Notes: generated by a model not told the origin, from the letters alone. Shown: positions 11,301-21,371, numbered from the stretch's first letter. The stretch is DNA of 64,000 nt from Diplonema papillatum (GCA_030068145.1 JAPJBO010000402.1:124001-188000); one strand, 5' to 3'. A program made the numbers and translations.

Positions 11301-12803
11301 CACCGGAAACGGTCTCGTGTTCTCCCGAGTTGACACGGTGCGGCCGTAGGCGGCGCAGTAGAAGTACTGGCGGTGGAAGATGCGGACCTGCTGCACGTTG
11401 CGGATCATGTTGAGCAGCTCCCTCTTCTCCTTCGCGATGGTCGGCTCCCGCGCCTCGCCCCCCATTGCGGCCGCCGTGCTGGTGTCCTGGTACACGATTT
11501 CGAGCGCGTCGACGATTTCGAGCTGCACCTTGTGGCAGAAGCCGAGCACCGTCAGCATGTCTTCGTGCTCCTGCCGGCCCGTGGGCCTCACACCGTCATG
11601 CAGCACCGCGGCCTCTCCATCGCGGGGCTTCTGCTCTTTCCACTTCTCGTACGCCTTGTGCTGCTTGCGGAGGAGATTCTGCACGAAATCGTCGAGCTCG
11701 TCGATGAGTGCCTGCTCCTCTGCATTCTGCCGGTTGCTGAACGACTCCAGCCGGTGGACGAGTTGCAGGTGCCGCGTCCAGTGGTCGGACTTGTGCGAGG
11801 TCACGTTGCCCGACGTTTTGAAGCCTTCGAGCGCTTCGAGGACCTGGATCTTCTTTTTGATGGGTACGTACAGCTGCTTGACGAGGGTGAGCTGCATGTC
11901 GGCGAGAACCGCGCAGTCGTTGGCGAGGCCGCCGTCCCAAAAGAGGGGGTCCGCGATCGATTCGCTGTTTTTGAGGAGCATCGCCGCGGTCTCCTTCCGG
12001 GTGAGGAGGTCCCGCACGGCCTGCAGGATGGCCAGCTGCCGGGCCTGGATCTCCTGCACCTTGTACGACGTCGAGAGCTGCTTGCATGTCGACGGCACGA
12101 AGCCCTTCTGCTCGATCCGGCGGGCAAACCGAGGCAGGATGCCCTTCGGGTTGCCGGCTTTGTCGTTATTCGCGGCGAAAACGAGGACCCTCTGCGTGAG
12201 AGACGTGCTTCCCTCGGACGCGATCGTAGTGGCCGAGTCGGCTTTGACGGTGCAGGAGACGGTGAGCAGGTTGCAAGGGACGAAGAGCCGCGCGACCTTG
12301 TGGATGCGCGCGTTGTGGACGCTGCCCGTCGCGAGCTTCTTGACCAGCTCGGCTTCGGCCGCCTGCCAGCCGTAAAAAAACGGGTAGAACTTCTGCTGCA
12401 CGTTGCACAGGAACTCGTGCGTCGGGTCCGAGACGCACCGGCGGCAGAGGAAGGCGGAGCACTTATTACACATGAGAAGGTCCGGCTGCGAGATGTCCCG
12501 ACAGCAGTAGTCGCACATGTCGATGCTCGACGAATTGAGGGTGGTGAAGTTGCGTCGTCGGAGGTTGAAGCAGAGGTTGGTCACGATAGGGTGCCGCCGA
12601 AGCCCGCGCACGTCGGACACGGTGGTTTCACCGCAGTTGTACGGACACTTCATCACCAGCTTGTTAACATCCTGTACCGTCTGCTCGCTCGCAGCGTGGA
12701 GGCACCGCAAGCAGAAGGAGTGGTTGCACGACAACTGCCGCGGATCGGCCATCACGCTGCAGCAAATCGCGCATTCGAGCTCTTTGTGGATGTCCTCCAT
12801 CAC
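11301..12803 (-). CDS. RING/B-box/Kelch protein, exon 1 (RING finger and B-box-like domains)
   Basis: The first exon encodes a likely E3 ubiquitin ligase front end. Residues 11-57 form a C3HC4 RING finger (C11, C14, C26, H28, C31, C34, C53, C57; the last pair is spaced C-x3-C rather than the usual C-x2-C). Residues 97-133 form a B-box-like zinc module (C97, C100, C112, C115, C120, C123, H129). The rest is mostly helical, with charged heptad-like stretches, as in tripartite-motif proteins. The start is one of two adjacent ATGs at 12803/12800. Several donors fit (after 11337, 11304 or 11301, all phase 0); GTG|GTATGG is preferred. Joining to the exon at 5377 keeps frame. A 576-residue frame on the other strand is a shadow. 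If the donor is not used, the frame ends at 11283 in the tail of the SINE-like repeat, which looks accidental. Confidence 0.82.
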
Positions 12804-13180
12804 AGGACCGTGCTCTTAACCCTTGCTTGTGGCGTTGCCTCTCACTACGATATCCAGCTGGTACCGGGATTTCTGGCACACAGCCGGTGGGCGATTGGCG
12901 GAGGAGGTCGTTCAAGGTCCCGTCCTGTTCGTATGGGCTCGAATCCGCACCTTGACCTTGATCAGGAAAAGAACGAGACCCGAGCGTTGCTGCGTTCCTC
13001 AACGAGCTGCCAACAGGCCTCGGGCACGGATACTCACAGCGGCGCCTGCGAGTTGCGACAAGACAGCCAGGCGCCCTTCTTTCTTCTTTTTTTTGTTGTA
13101 TAAGCACCTGCCAGGGATTTATATAGCTTTCCCCCTCTGTAGAAAAGTCCTTTTGCCCTCGGGGTCCTGTGGCGGATCCA
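12804..13180. other. upstream region of the RING/Kelch gene
   Basis: Lies 5' of the RING exon on its strand. No TATA-like or other promoter motif could be supported, and no coding is supported on either strand. Confidence 0.4.
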
Positions 13181-13189
13181 AAATTAATT

Positions 13190-13535
13190 AGAATTGGTAG
13201 TCAAGAGGCAAGCACCACCATGCCAGCCCAGCCCAACCCAACCCAACCTCAGTGTTGGTAATAAGAATCAGACAAATGGTCAAGCTAAATTGTAAGAGAG
13301 GGGGGTCTGGGGGGCAGCGCCCCCCAGCACACGGTACGGGACAGCGAAGAATTCCCGCGCCAGTCAACGTCCAATTTCGAATTCCAAATTTAATTAGAAT
13401 TGGTAGCCAACATCTAATGTCGGATCCGAATTCAATTAGAAGTGCTAGTCAACGTTCAAGTTTGGATTCAAATTTAATTACAATTGGTAGTCAACGTTTA
13501 ATCTCAGATCTAGATTTAATTAGAAGGCAGATTTC
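13190..13535 (+). repeat. ~45-50-bp satellite (AATTAGAATTGGTAGTCAACG)
   Basis: Imperfect tandem copies of AATTAGAATTGGTAGTCAAC followed by a variable G-T-C-T-A-A-T-region. Related units lie at 17220-17281, 19317-19402 and 19719-19830, where two small hAT elements have inserted into them. Confidence 0.65.
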
Positions 13536-13539
13536 TTCT

Positions 13540-13608
13540 TTAGCCCTAAGGTATTTTCGACTTTCTCTTATATCCCTAGCTATTTTCCCTTTTATCCCTA
13601 ACTAGGGA
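13540..13608 (-). repeat. TTAGGGATATAAGAG short repeats, inverted orientation
   Basis: CTCTTATATCCCTAG and TTTATCCCTAACTAG are reverse complements of the units at 15889-15995. The large hAT element is inserted between the two inverted blocks. Confidence 0.6.
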
Positions 13609-13662
13609 TGTAAGAGCAGGGCTTACGCTCCGTTTTCGGTCTCAGAGAAAAAACATGTGGTC

Positions 13663-14168
13663 GGGGGTCGAATACAAGAGGTACCTCTTCTATTCGGCGT
13701 GCCGATCCTGCAATTTTCCCGAAAAAGAATGGAAAAAAGTACCGCAAACCCGGAGCCCGCGGGAACTCCCTTCTTCTTGAAAGACTCACGTAATTTGTGG
13801 CCCCCGGGTCTATTTTTCACGGTTCTCTTCATCGGAGCTGAACGCGAGCACAAAGGTCTGCTACACGGGCCAGCAAAGAAATGTCACCAACCAGTGGGTC
13901 GATTCCCGTCCTTTCCATTGAAAACCTGTGGGTTCCACGCCCGGTGCCCCGCATCTGGTAAAGACCCACGAATCATGCACATAACTTTTGGTCCCCGGGT
14001 CTATTTTTCACGGTTCTCTTCATCAGAGCTCATCGCGATAAGAAAACCGTCGAAAAAGGTCTGTTATGCGGACCAAGAAAAAATCCAACTTTTTGCCAGA
14101 TTTCCAAAATGCCTCTTGTATTCAAGGTACCTCTTCTATTCAAGGTACCTCCTGTATTCGACCCCCCC
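13663..14168. mobile_element. nested element with GGGGGTCGAATACA inverted ends
   Basis: GGGGGTCGAATACAAGAGG at the left and the inverse of GGGGGTCGAATACAGGAGG at the right bound ~500 bp that the short hAT relative lacks. It contains two partial copies of the 205-bp repeat (about 13790-14080). No clear target duplication, so the class is not assigned. Confidence 0.55.
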
Positions 14169-14237
14169 AGTAAGGTCTGAGGGGAAAAAAACGTTTCCCC
14201 TCATGTGCGACGGCCAAAAAAATAGCGTCGCTAGGTA

Positions 14238-15712
14238 CCGTGTTCGGAAAAATGCTGGACCGGAAAAAAGTCCAAAATTTTGTCAGACCCCCCCAAAAGT
14301 CCAATTTTTTCCCGGTCCAAACATTTTTCCGGTCCAAATATCTTTCCGGCAAAACTAGTTTCACTGGATGCCTTGTGAAATGAAGCCAACGGAGTCAAGT
14401 AGCCGTGGACAAACGAGCAGTCGTTGCGGATGATGAGTTTTGAGACTGAACAGTGACCGTACCCTATGAAAGGCAGGCATACAGCGAGCTAATCAGTGGG
14501 CACTGCGACGCGGATTTAAGGTCAAGACTTAATCTTCGGTGGCCAACTTGTCAGAAGCGCAAGCACCATTCAAATTCACGTCGCAATGTGCACAACGACG
14601 AGTACCGACCGTGTTCCGGATCGCTGTGTCGCAGCCGCTGCAGTGCAGTCCCTGCTTGGACGTGCTTGGCCCAACATCGCGACGCGCAGTCCGTTTGCAT
14701 ACTTCTTCGGTGCCTTCTAGCTCGAGGTGACGAGGGCTTAGCGGTGAGAGAAAGAGGCAAGACGCACATCCTCGCCGCTGTTTGCATCGGTGGTGCTCTC
14801 GTCCTCCGTCTCCTCATTGTACACCATCTGATCATCGCTGCTGTCGCTATCGCCCTCACCATCGATCTGAAGAACGCGGAATGCCCAGATGATTCCTGTG
14901 ACGTCATGTGCACTAGCCTTCTGCGATTTGATCTTCGCGAGAGGAACGTTTGAAAGTTCCGCCTCGGGTATCAACTCGCTTTTGATCAGTGTCTTCGCCA
15001 CCTCCATAGTTTTCCATACTATTGTCGTAGCAAGGTCCAAAAAGCGACTCGCCTATCGCAATCAATCCACTGGCTGGTCCCCCATGTCAAGGTCGACGTA
15101 GGGTGTGCACCGACCATTTCCGCTGTGTCTGAATCCAATTGTGGTGCGGGGTCACTTTGTCGGCAGCCGCTAGAGGTGCATCGTGCTCTACGATCTCCAC
15201 ATCAGCAGGAAATACAGGCGCCGGGTCAACTTCACGATCCCTAAAACCGGATAGGCGTTGTCAAGTACGATGACCTCAACAGAAGCGGGTGCATCCTCGA
15301 CTACAAACAAAATACTAGTTTCCACTTTTCCTCCGACGAGAACTAACACTTCTACAAAGTTATTACCCCGTCGCTATCCCCAGAAAAACACCGCATGTTT
15401 GCCCCTCGCTTGTACAGCACCGGTGCCCTCCTTGTTGCATGTTCCGCGGTGCGGCCGGTTTCCGGCCCGCATTCTTGTATGCTCAGAAAGACCGGAGCAT
15501 ATTGACAAAGAAACGAGTGGCAGAGGTTCCCTGGGCCAGGCTTCAAAATACCACAAAGAAATGGTAATCGTGGTAAAAAACGAAACCCCCAAACTTGGTT
15601 TGAGCGGAAAAAAGTCCAAATTTTTCAGAACCTCCGAAAAGTCCAAAAACTTTCCGGTCCAAATAATTTTCCGGTCCAAATTTTTTCCGGTCCAATATTT
15701 TTCCGAACACGG
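14238..15712. mobile_element. TA-inserted element nested in the hAT (Tc1/mariner-like insertion pattern)
   Basis: The inverted ends are CCGTGTTCGGAAAAAT, followed on both sides by TGGACCGGAAAA subterminal repeats. The dinucleotide TA flanks both ends (14236-14237 and 15713-15714), and the 308-bp hAT relative carries the uninterrupted site CTAGGTAGCTACTGG. That gives an empty-site proof of insertion. The inside holds a 100-residue acidic frame (15040-14738, minus) that I do not recognise; no DDE transposase is seen. Confidence 0.8.
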
Positions 15713-15888
15713 TAGCTACTGGACTTGGCGATGACCACTAGTGGGCCTAGACTCCCCTGCATGTGGCCAATAAATCAAAATCCACACGTGGTACCTGTGG
15801 ATCCACACGTGGGGGAACAAAATCCAAAAGAAATTAACGTGTGGAAATCCGCACGTTCCACACGTGGAGCGTAAGCCCTGTGTAAGAG

Positions 15889-15995
15889 AATCTATTAGGG
15901 ATGCAAGAGAACATATTAGGGATATAAGAGAAAACATTAGGGATATAAGAGAACACGTTAGGGATATAAGAGAAAACATTAGGGATATATGAGAA
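15889..15995 (+). repeat. 21-22-bp array of TTAGGGATATAAGAGAAAAC
   Basis: About five copies. Each unit begins with the telomere-like hexamer TTAGGG. Inverted relatives lie at 13540-13608 and 17100-17215. Confidence 0.75.
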
Positions 15996-16269
15996 TGTTT
16001 TGTCTCACTGTTCTGCCCACGTGTCCTTCGTGTTTTTTTTTTTTTTTTTTTTGCCCATTTTTTTGAAACTGCAGGAAGGCGGCTGCGAATGGGAAGAAGC
16101 CATACCGCACTCCTGGCATCGTCAAGTAGCCGGAGTTTCAGCTATGAAGGAATGGCATGGCGGCAATGGGTTTCGGAAGAATACAAACGAAGAAACATGT
16201 CTGCACTGGATATACTAGTTGCAATCAGCCACCTGATGCCCTAGTTGATTCTGACAATGCCCTGGAACC

Positions 16270-17060
16270 TTGTTGGCACATGCGGCAGTGACAGGAGTGT
16301 CCAACGTCGTTTCTGCACTAAAGGAAGTACCAGGAGTGCTACTGGCGACACTGTGCAACATATTTGCACCACTGTCTGCCGAATTTGTTTGGGTTAGAAT
16401 GCAAGGAATCTGTGGCGATAATCTGCATCGCCGACGGCGCTGTTATCTCTTCGCACGTCTCTCCGCCGAATTCGTCCTGTTACCACCGCAGGCAAATGCT
16501 CCAGCCCCAGCCCCAAAGCCTGTTCCAGGCACGACACCCACACGTTTGACACGGCGGATGACACGCCAGATGCGTGTTCCTGAAGACACGCGTGAGACGG
16601 AGTGCGGCAGGATGCAAACTGAGGTTGTGTCTCGCCAGATTCGATCCCATGTGGCGGCAAACCCACAGACCACAACGAAGGCTCTGGTCTCCCTTCTTCG
16701 CACCCAGTGCAATGAGAGTCACAAAGAAGATTGCTTGGCAGGGTCTTCGACGAGTTAGGTCCTGACGCAGGAACGGCTCTCTCAAAGCTCCGCTCATACA
16801 CAGCCCATGTGCTAGAGCATGACGAAGGCGTTGTTGGTGTGAAGGAAACTGATGGCGTATTCGAGGTTGCTTGTGTCATTCGCAGCTCTGGTGCATGCTG
16901 CAAAAAGCGTGGATCAAGCGAACTTTCACTCTAAAAAAGTCCCTCTCGTGTCTGTTGATGGAACACACCTAACATATGGGGCATCTTGTTCACAGCAATG
17001 ACAGTGGACGTAGAATAGCAGAGTATCCCTGTGGTGTAGAGCTTTTGACAAATTTCCGAC
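16270..17060 (+). pseudogene. Mutator-like (MULE) transposase fragment, decayed
   Basis: Conceptual reading of the plus strand gives SRQIRSHVAANPQTTTKALV, then in another frame VTKKIAWQGLRRVR, and later KKVPLVSVDGTHLTYG at about 16936-16980 and GILFTAMTVD at about 16978-17008. The order of a helical DNA-binding part, a K/R-x-x-W linker and the SVDGTH motif with the first catalytic Asp fits the MULE transposase family. At least three frame changes and stops break it. A ~75-bp LINE 3' end lies inside (16385-16460). The rest of the catalytic domain is missing, because 17090 onward is satellite. Confidence 0.65.
16385..16460 (-). mobile_element. LINE 3'-end fragment inserted in the MULE fragment
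   Basis: Matches the 3' tail of the LINE at 6220 (GATGCAGATTATCGCCACAG). CTGCCGAATTTGT before it and CCGCCGAATTCGT after it look like an imperfect 12-bp target duplication. Extreme 5' truncation is typical of LINE copies. Confidence 0.75.
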
Positions 17061-17099
17061 CCAAATTCCAGCCCAATTGTAATCAATTTTACTCAGGAC

Positions 17100-17281
17100 T
17101 TCTTTTCTCTTATATCCCTAAAGAGTTTCTCTTATATCCCTAATGCCATTCCCTTATATCCCTAATAATTAGAGATATAAGGGAAAACTTTTTCAACCCT
17201 AGGGATATAAGGTAATTACACCTAATTAGAATCGGTAGTCAACGTCTGATGCCAAATCACAAATCTAATTAGTATTGGTAG
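17100..17281 (-). repeat. TTAGGGATATAAGAG repeats and 45-bp satellite
   Basis: Three copies of TTATATCCCTAA-type units in inverted orientation are followed by GATATAAGGGAAAAC and then AATTAGAATCGGTAGTCAAC-type satellite units. Confidence 0.6.
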
Positions 17282-17627
17282 CAGGCCTTACGTTCAGCAT
17301 GCTGAACGTACTGATTTCAGCACGTTAATTTTCTTAGTTTCTTTTTTTACACATGCTGAATCAGTACGTGTACACGTGCTGAAATCAGTACGTTATCAGC
17401 ACGTACTATCTTTTCTGCAGATTCATCTGGGGAATCAACCGCAGTAACGGCAGATCCTGCTGTTGCCTACCACCGCGACACTGGAGGGTTGAGGCCGGAG
17501 AGGAGGCAGAGGCAAAGGCATGCCACACTGGCAGGTGAGCCCCTAAGCTCTATTTCTCTTTTGCCTGACCCTACGTACTGATTATCAGTAGGTATTTAGC
17601 TCCAAGACAAGAGCTGCGTAAGCTCTG
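17282..17627. mobile_element. small hAT-type element (MITE)
   Basis: Starts CAGGCCTTACG and ends CGTAAGCTCTG, an imperfect inverted pair. Both sides carry the perfect 8-bp duplication ATTGGTAG (17274-17281 and 17628-17635). Inside are palindromic GTTCAGCATGCTGAAC and CAGCACG/CGTGCTG blocks. Confidence 0.75.
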
Positions 17628-17640
17628 ATTGGTAGTCAAC

Positions 17641-19316
17641 CCACCTGGTCCAGACGAAAATATCGGGGAGTATCGGGGAGTTTTGGGAGTTTCGGGGAAT
17701 TTCGGGGAGTTTCGGGGCATTTCCTTTGTGGCGACCACTTTCCCTGCAGCCGGCCTTGGCGAAGGCGGGGAGGGGGCTACGCTATTATGGCCCTACCTTG
17801 CGCAGAGCGGTCCCGTGTTTGGCTATGCCCCGAAGACGAAGATAGAGGCTGAGAAGGAAGGACAGACTGGGAGGTACAGGTTGGCACGGTTTGACACAGG
17901 TACGGCACAGGCAAGACGATCGCGGAATGCTGCAGGAACTCACACCGCGGATGCCTGCCTGCAGCACGATATGCCGATGTGCGGAGTCGGCGGCAAAGAC
18001 GGAAGCGCGGGCCTTCGCCCCTGGGGACGCCCGAAGCGACACCGAAGTCGAGACGCAGGCTGCGACCATCAGCCCAAAGCGCCACAAGGGAAGCGGCGGA
18101 TGCAGATTATCGCCACAGGCTCTTTGCATGCTAACCCTAACCACCAGGACCAGGGGCAGCTACGGTCGAAGACGGCAATTCGAGCGAGGAGTAAGGTTGA
18201 TAACCAAAATGAGAGGCACGATGGCCATCCGAAAGCAGGGTTGCAGGATGATGCTTGGCCAGGATACGGTTGCTATGGCGACTGGGACAGAGAGATAACG
18301 CAAGATAGAGAGTCCTCCTTATGGGGTGGTCACACCTTCGCAGTCCCAGGGCCTCCACCCACCTGCATACGGTCGTCGACTGACCATTCCCGAGACGAGT
18401 TGGAATGCGGGTACCATCTTTCCGGAGATTTCCGGTTCCTCCCGTACTCTACAACTCCCCACATAAGTGAACGTGGACTCCGAAGTGGACACTCCTTTCA
18501 ACCGGATGCACGAATTCAGGGATGGGTTGACCCACTGTTTCCGATGCGGCTTCCAATCATCGAAGGCTAAACTCGGGTGCAGGAGCGGTGCTCGTCGTTC
18601 GGGACCAGATGGGGGACGATCTGGTCTGCCCGGTTTACACGTGACTGCTGCAGCGTGGTCAGAAGTGGGAAGGTCATCGGGAGATGGCGGGCGCGAAAAC
18701 TTTTTGCCCAACCAAAACCCAAGAGGGGATTGGAGAGTTTGACATAAGAATGGCAAACTCGTGGTACCGAAGGTTGCAACCGCAAACAGAAGAGCAGAAG
18801 AGTCAGATGATGGTTGAACCTGCGCACACGACGCGTCCTGTTCAGACTCCTCCCTGTGTCCAAGGACTCAAAGGCAGGTCCTGCAGGTTTTCCAGCAACT
18901 GCTGGTTCGCCTTGAGGCCCTCCGAATCCGCAGGCTGAAGGGTGTGCCTCAACAACTGCCCAGGAGTCCAAGCTACAGTTGGTAGATGCATCCGGTTAGT
19001 AGAGGAAGAGGATCGGAGAAGGAGGAACACGGACGGCTCAAGAGAGCCGCGTCCGAAGCACACTAGCACACCTACCTGCACACCTCACCCACTTGCCCGC
19101 ACCCGTCTACCCAACTACCCACCTGTTCACCCATCCACCGACCTGCCCTCCACCATCCACCCATCTGTCCACTCAACTACCAACCTGTACACCTGCCCAC
19201 CCACCGGCAGCCCCACTTTTTCCCACAAAAATCGGGCTGAGTATCGGAGAGTTGCGGGGAGTTTCGGGGAGTTTCGGGGTGTTTCGGGGAACTTACCAGG
19301 AGCCCAGACCAGGTGG
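17641..19316. mobile_element. 1.7-kb element with CCACCTGGTC inverted ends, 5-bp duplication
   Basis: CCACCTGGTC and GACCAGGTGG bound the element and TCAAC repeats on both sides (17636-17640, 19317-19321). Subterminal TTTCGGGGAG repeats occur near both ends in the same orientation. A 313-codon plus-strand frame (17629-18570) crosses the boundary and has no recognisable domain; I do not call it a gene. A CACCCA-rich tract lies at 19070-19210. A 5-bp duplication fits several superfamilies and none is claimed. Confidence 0.6.
18095..18140 (+). mobile_element. LINE 3'-end fragment with CTAACCC tail
   Basis: GATGCAGATTATCGCCACAG and TTTGCATGCTAACCCTAACC match the LINE 3' end at 6220, here on the plus strand. 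Confidence 0.65.
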
Positions 19317-19402
19317 TCAACGTCCAATTTCGAATTCCAAATTTAATTCGAATTGGTAGTCAACGTCTGATGCCAAATCCCAAATCTATTTAGAATTGGT
19401 AG
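19317..19402 (+). repeat. 45-50-bp satellite, partial
   Basis: TCAACGTCCAATTTCGAATT and AATTGGTAGTCAACGTCTGA units continue the satellite interrupted by the element to the left. The last unit supplies the ATTGGTAG target of the next hAT relative. Confidence 0.6.
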
Positions 19403-19710
19403 CAGGGCTTGCGCTCCGTTTTCGGTCTCAGAGAAAATACGTGTGGTCCACAGGTGGGCGCTTAAGGTTCCAGGGGAAAAAACCTTTCCCCTCATGTGCG
19501 ACGGCAAAAAAAAATAGCGTCGCTAGGTAGCTACTGGACTTGGCGACACCTGGCTGTGCGGCCTTGACCACTAGTGGGCCTGGACTCCCTGCATGTGGAC
19601 CAATGCATCAAAATCCACATGTGGTACCTGTGGATCCACACGGGGGAACAAAATCCAAAAGAATTAACGTGTGGAAATCCACACGTTCCACACGTGGAGC
19701 GTAAGCCCTG
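19403..19710. mobile_element. 308-bp hAT MITE, sister of the 13.6-15.9 kb element
   Basis: The ends are CAGGGCTTGCGCTCC and GGAGCGTAAGCCCTG, with the perfect 8-bp duplication ATTGGTAG at 19395-19402 and 19711-19718. Its body aligns with both ends of the 2.26-kb hAT element and preserves the site where the TA element is inserted there. Confidence 0.85.
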
Positions 19711-19718
19711 ATTGGTAG

Positions 19719-19830
19719 TCCAATTCCGATCCCAAACTTAATTACAATCGGTAGTCAACGTCTGATGCAAATCCAAAATTTAAGTAGAATTGGTAGTCGA
19801 CGTCTTCGCCATGGCTTCGCCCCTTGGCCC
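19719..19830 (+). repeat. 45-50-bp satellite, partial
   Basis: TCCAATTCCGATC, AATCGGTAGTCAACGTC and AATTGGTAGTCGACGTC units. 19830-20005 is C-rich and shows nothing else. Confidence 0.55.
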
Positions 19831-20013
19831 TCCTGCCTCGGCTCCCCCCTTTATTCCTCCCCTGCTTTGGCCCACCCCTTGCCGCTGATAAGTGTTGGTA
19901 GTGACCCGGCCCTACCCCAATCCCCAGCCCAAATTAATTCAATTTTTTTTTCGCGCTCGGGGTGGCCCCGAGCCCCAGACCCATATATAAATCACTGATA
20001 ACTTATGAATACC

Positions 20014-21174
20014 CAGGGGACTTTAGCACTTTGTCTGACCGAGCAGAAAAGCCGGTTTCAGCCAAAAACCGGGTTTTGGGGCTCTGCGGTGCCTGTGGGT
20101 ATCGTGTTTCGAGAGGAAGTACCCACGCAAGGCGAAGCGACATCAGGGACTTGCTACTCGAAACCGGCTTGGCTTGGGACAGATCGTCTGTAGGAGACTT
20201 GTTCGATGAACTGGACGTAGACGGTTCCGGCAGAATCACTCGAGACGAATGGTTCAGATTTTGCGACAGAAACTCGCGTGTGGCCCGACAGCTGGGCGCA
20301 CTTGACGGTCGGCACAGCAACGCAAACGCAACATGGGATCGGCTGTCTAGAGGAGGCTCCTTCGCCAGGCGCAGCGACATCCGAGAGTTGCTGATGGAAA
20401 ACGGGCTGCCTTGGGACAGAGCGACCGTGGGGGACTTGTTCGATGAACTGGACAGGGACGGTTCCGGCAGAATTACACGCGACGAATGGTTCAGGTTCTG
20501 CGACCGCAACCCGCGTGTGGCCCGTCAGCTCGGCACGACTGCACATGGTAGTGTAGGTTTGCGCCACAATGACAATCAATCCCAAGTTGCGTCTTGGGAT
20601 CGATTGTCAAAGGGAGGATCCTTTGCCCGACGCAGCGACATTCAGGAGTTGTTGATGGAAAACGGGCTGCCTTGGGACAGAGCGGTTCGACGAACTAGAC
20701 AGGCACGGTTCCGGCAGGATTTCACGAGACGAATGGTTCAGGTTCTGCGACCGAAACCCGCATGGTGGTAGTGTAGGGTGGCGACACAACGATGTCGATA
20801 CTGCTTGGGATCGGTTATCGAAGGGAGGTTCCTTCGCCAGACGCAGCGACATCCGAGAGTTGCTGATGGAGAACGGGCTGCCTTGGGACAGAGCGACCGT
20901 GGGGGACTTGTTCGATGAGTTGGACATCCGCACGCAAACAAGGGGTGGTGAGATATAAGCTTGCGGTGGTGGTGTGCACGTCTATCAAACTACGGAGATG
21001 GTAAGTGAAGCTTCGAATTGCAGTGACACACCGTAACTGCAGTGCTGTACAGTACAGGGGCCACGGGTTTTTCTTGAAATCATAATTTATAAATTATTTT
21101 TATTTTTTTTGAAACCTCGAAACCGGAAAACCCCGGTTTCTGAAAGCGGGAAACCGGGATTCCAAAGTCCCCTG
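20014..21174. mobile_element. hAT-like element carrying captured EF-hand repeats
   Basis: The inverted ends are CAGGGGACTTT / AAAGTCCCCTG, with the perfect 8-bp target duplication TGAATACC at 20006-20013 and 21175-21182. Subterminal AACCGG/CCGGTTTC motifs also recur in inverted form. The interior is dominated by EF-hand coding repeats, not by a transposase. This is the layout of a Pack-type element that has picked up host gene sequence. Confidence 0.75.
20107..20960 (+). pseudogene. tandem EF-hand repeat coding region, captured and decaying
   Basis: Three to four copies of a ~70-residue unit: WDRLSRGGSFARRSDIREL, then LPWDRATVGDLFDELD, then RDGSGRITRDEWFRFCD. The loop D-x-D-G-S-G-x-I-T-x-D-E is a canonical calcium-binding EF-hand loop, with the flanking helices present. 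Units one and two are complete. Unit three has lost about 15 bases before the loop and shifts frame, and unit four stops soon after FDELD. The upstream frame begins inside the transposon's own end (from 19962), so the start is not trustworthy. Family knowledge: such proteins sense calcium. Here it is most likely a captured gene piece. Its source gene is not in the window. Confidence 0.7.
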
Positions 21175-21371
21175 TGAATACCGCTCCGGGGGGGAAATGT
21201 TTCTTGGGTTTGAGAGCGCGTGGTGCTTGCACCACGGAGGCCAAGTTTTTTAACCGCGGATCGGTTATCGGCGGTTATCGGTACGGTGGATACCTGTCTC
21301 GGGCTAGTTCTTGAGAACAGGTGAGGTGGTTCCTTGTGCCTCCCCGTCGCCATCCTTGGCGCGTTGTCGGA

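Larger units (their letters stand above)
13617..15880. mobile_element. hAT-type DNA transposon, non-autonomous, with nested insertions
   Basis: The terminal inverted repeats are CAGGGCTTACGCTCC, and both sides carry the perfect 8-bp target duplication TGTAAGAG (13609-13616 and 15881-15888). CAGGG ends and 8-bp duplications are hallmarks of the hAT superfamily. Subterminal parts match the 308-bp relative at 19403-19710. Most of the extra length comes from two insertions, at about 13663-14168 and 14238-15712. No transposase is recognised. Confidence 0.85.

Noticed and set aside
11373-13103. 576-codon plus-strand frame
   Set aside because: It is antisense to the RING/B-box exon, has no domain, and results from the GC-rich codon pattern of that exon.
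17629-18570. 313-codon plus-strand frame as a gene
   Set aside because: It begins in satellite, crosses a transposon border and includes a LINE tail; no domain is visible.
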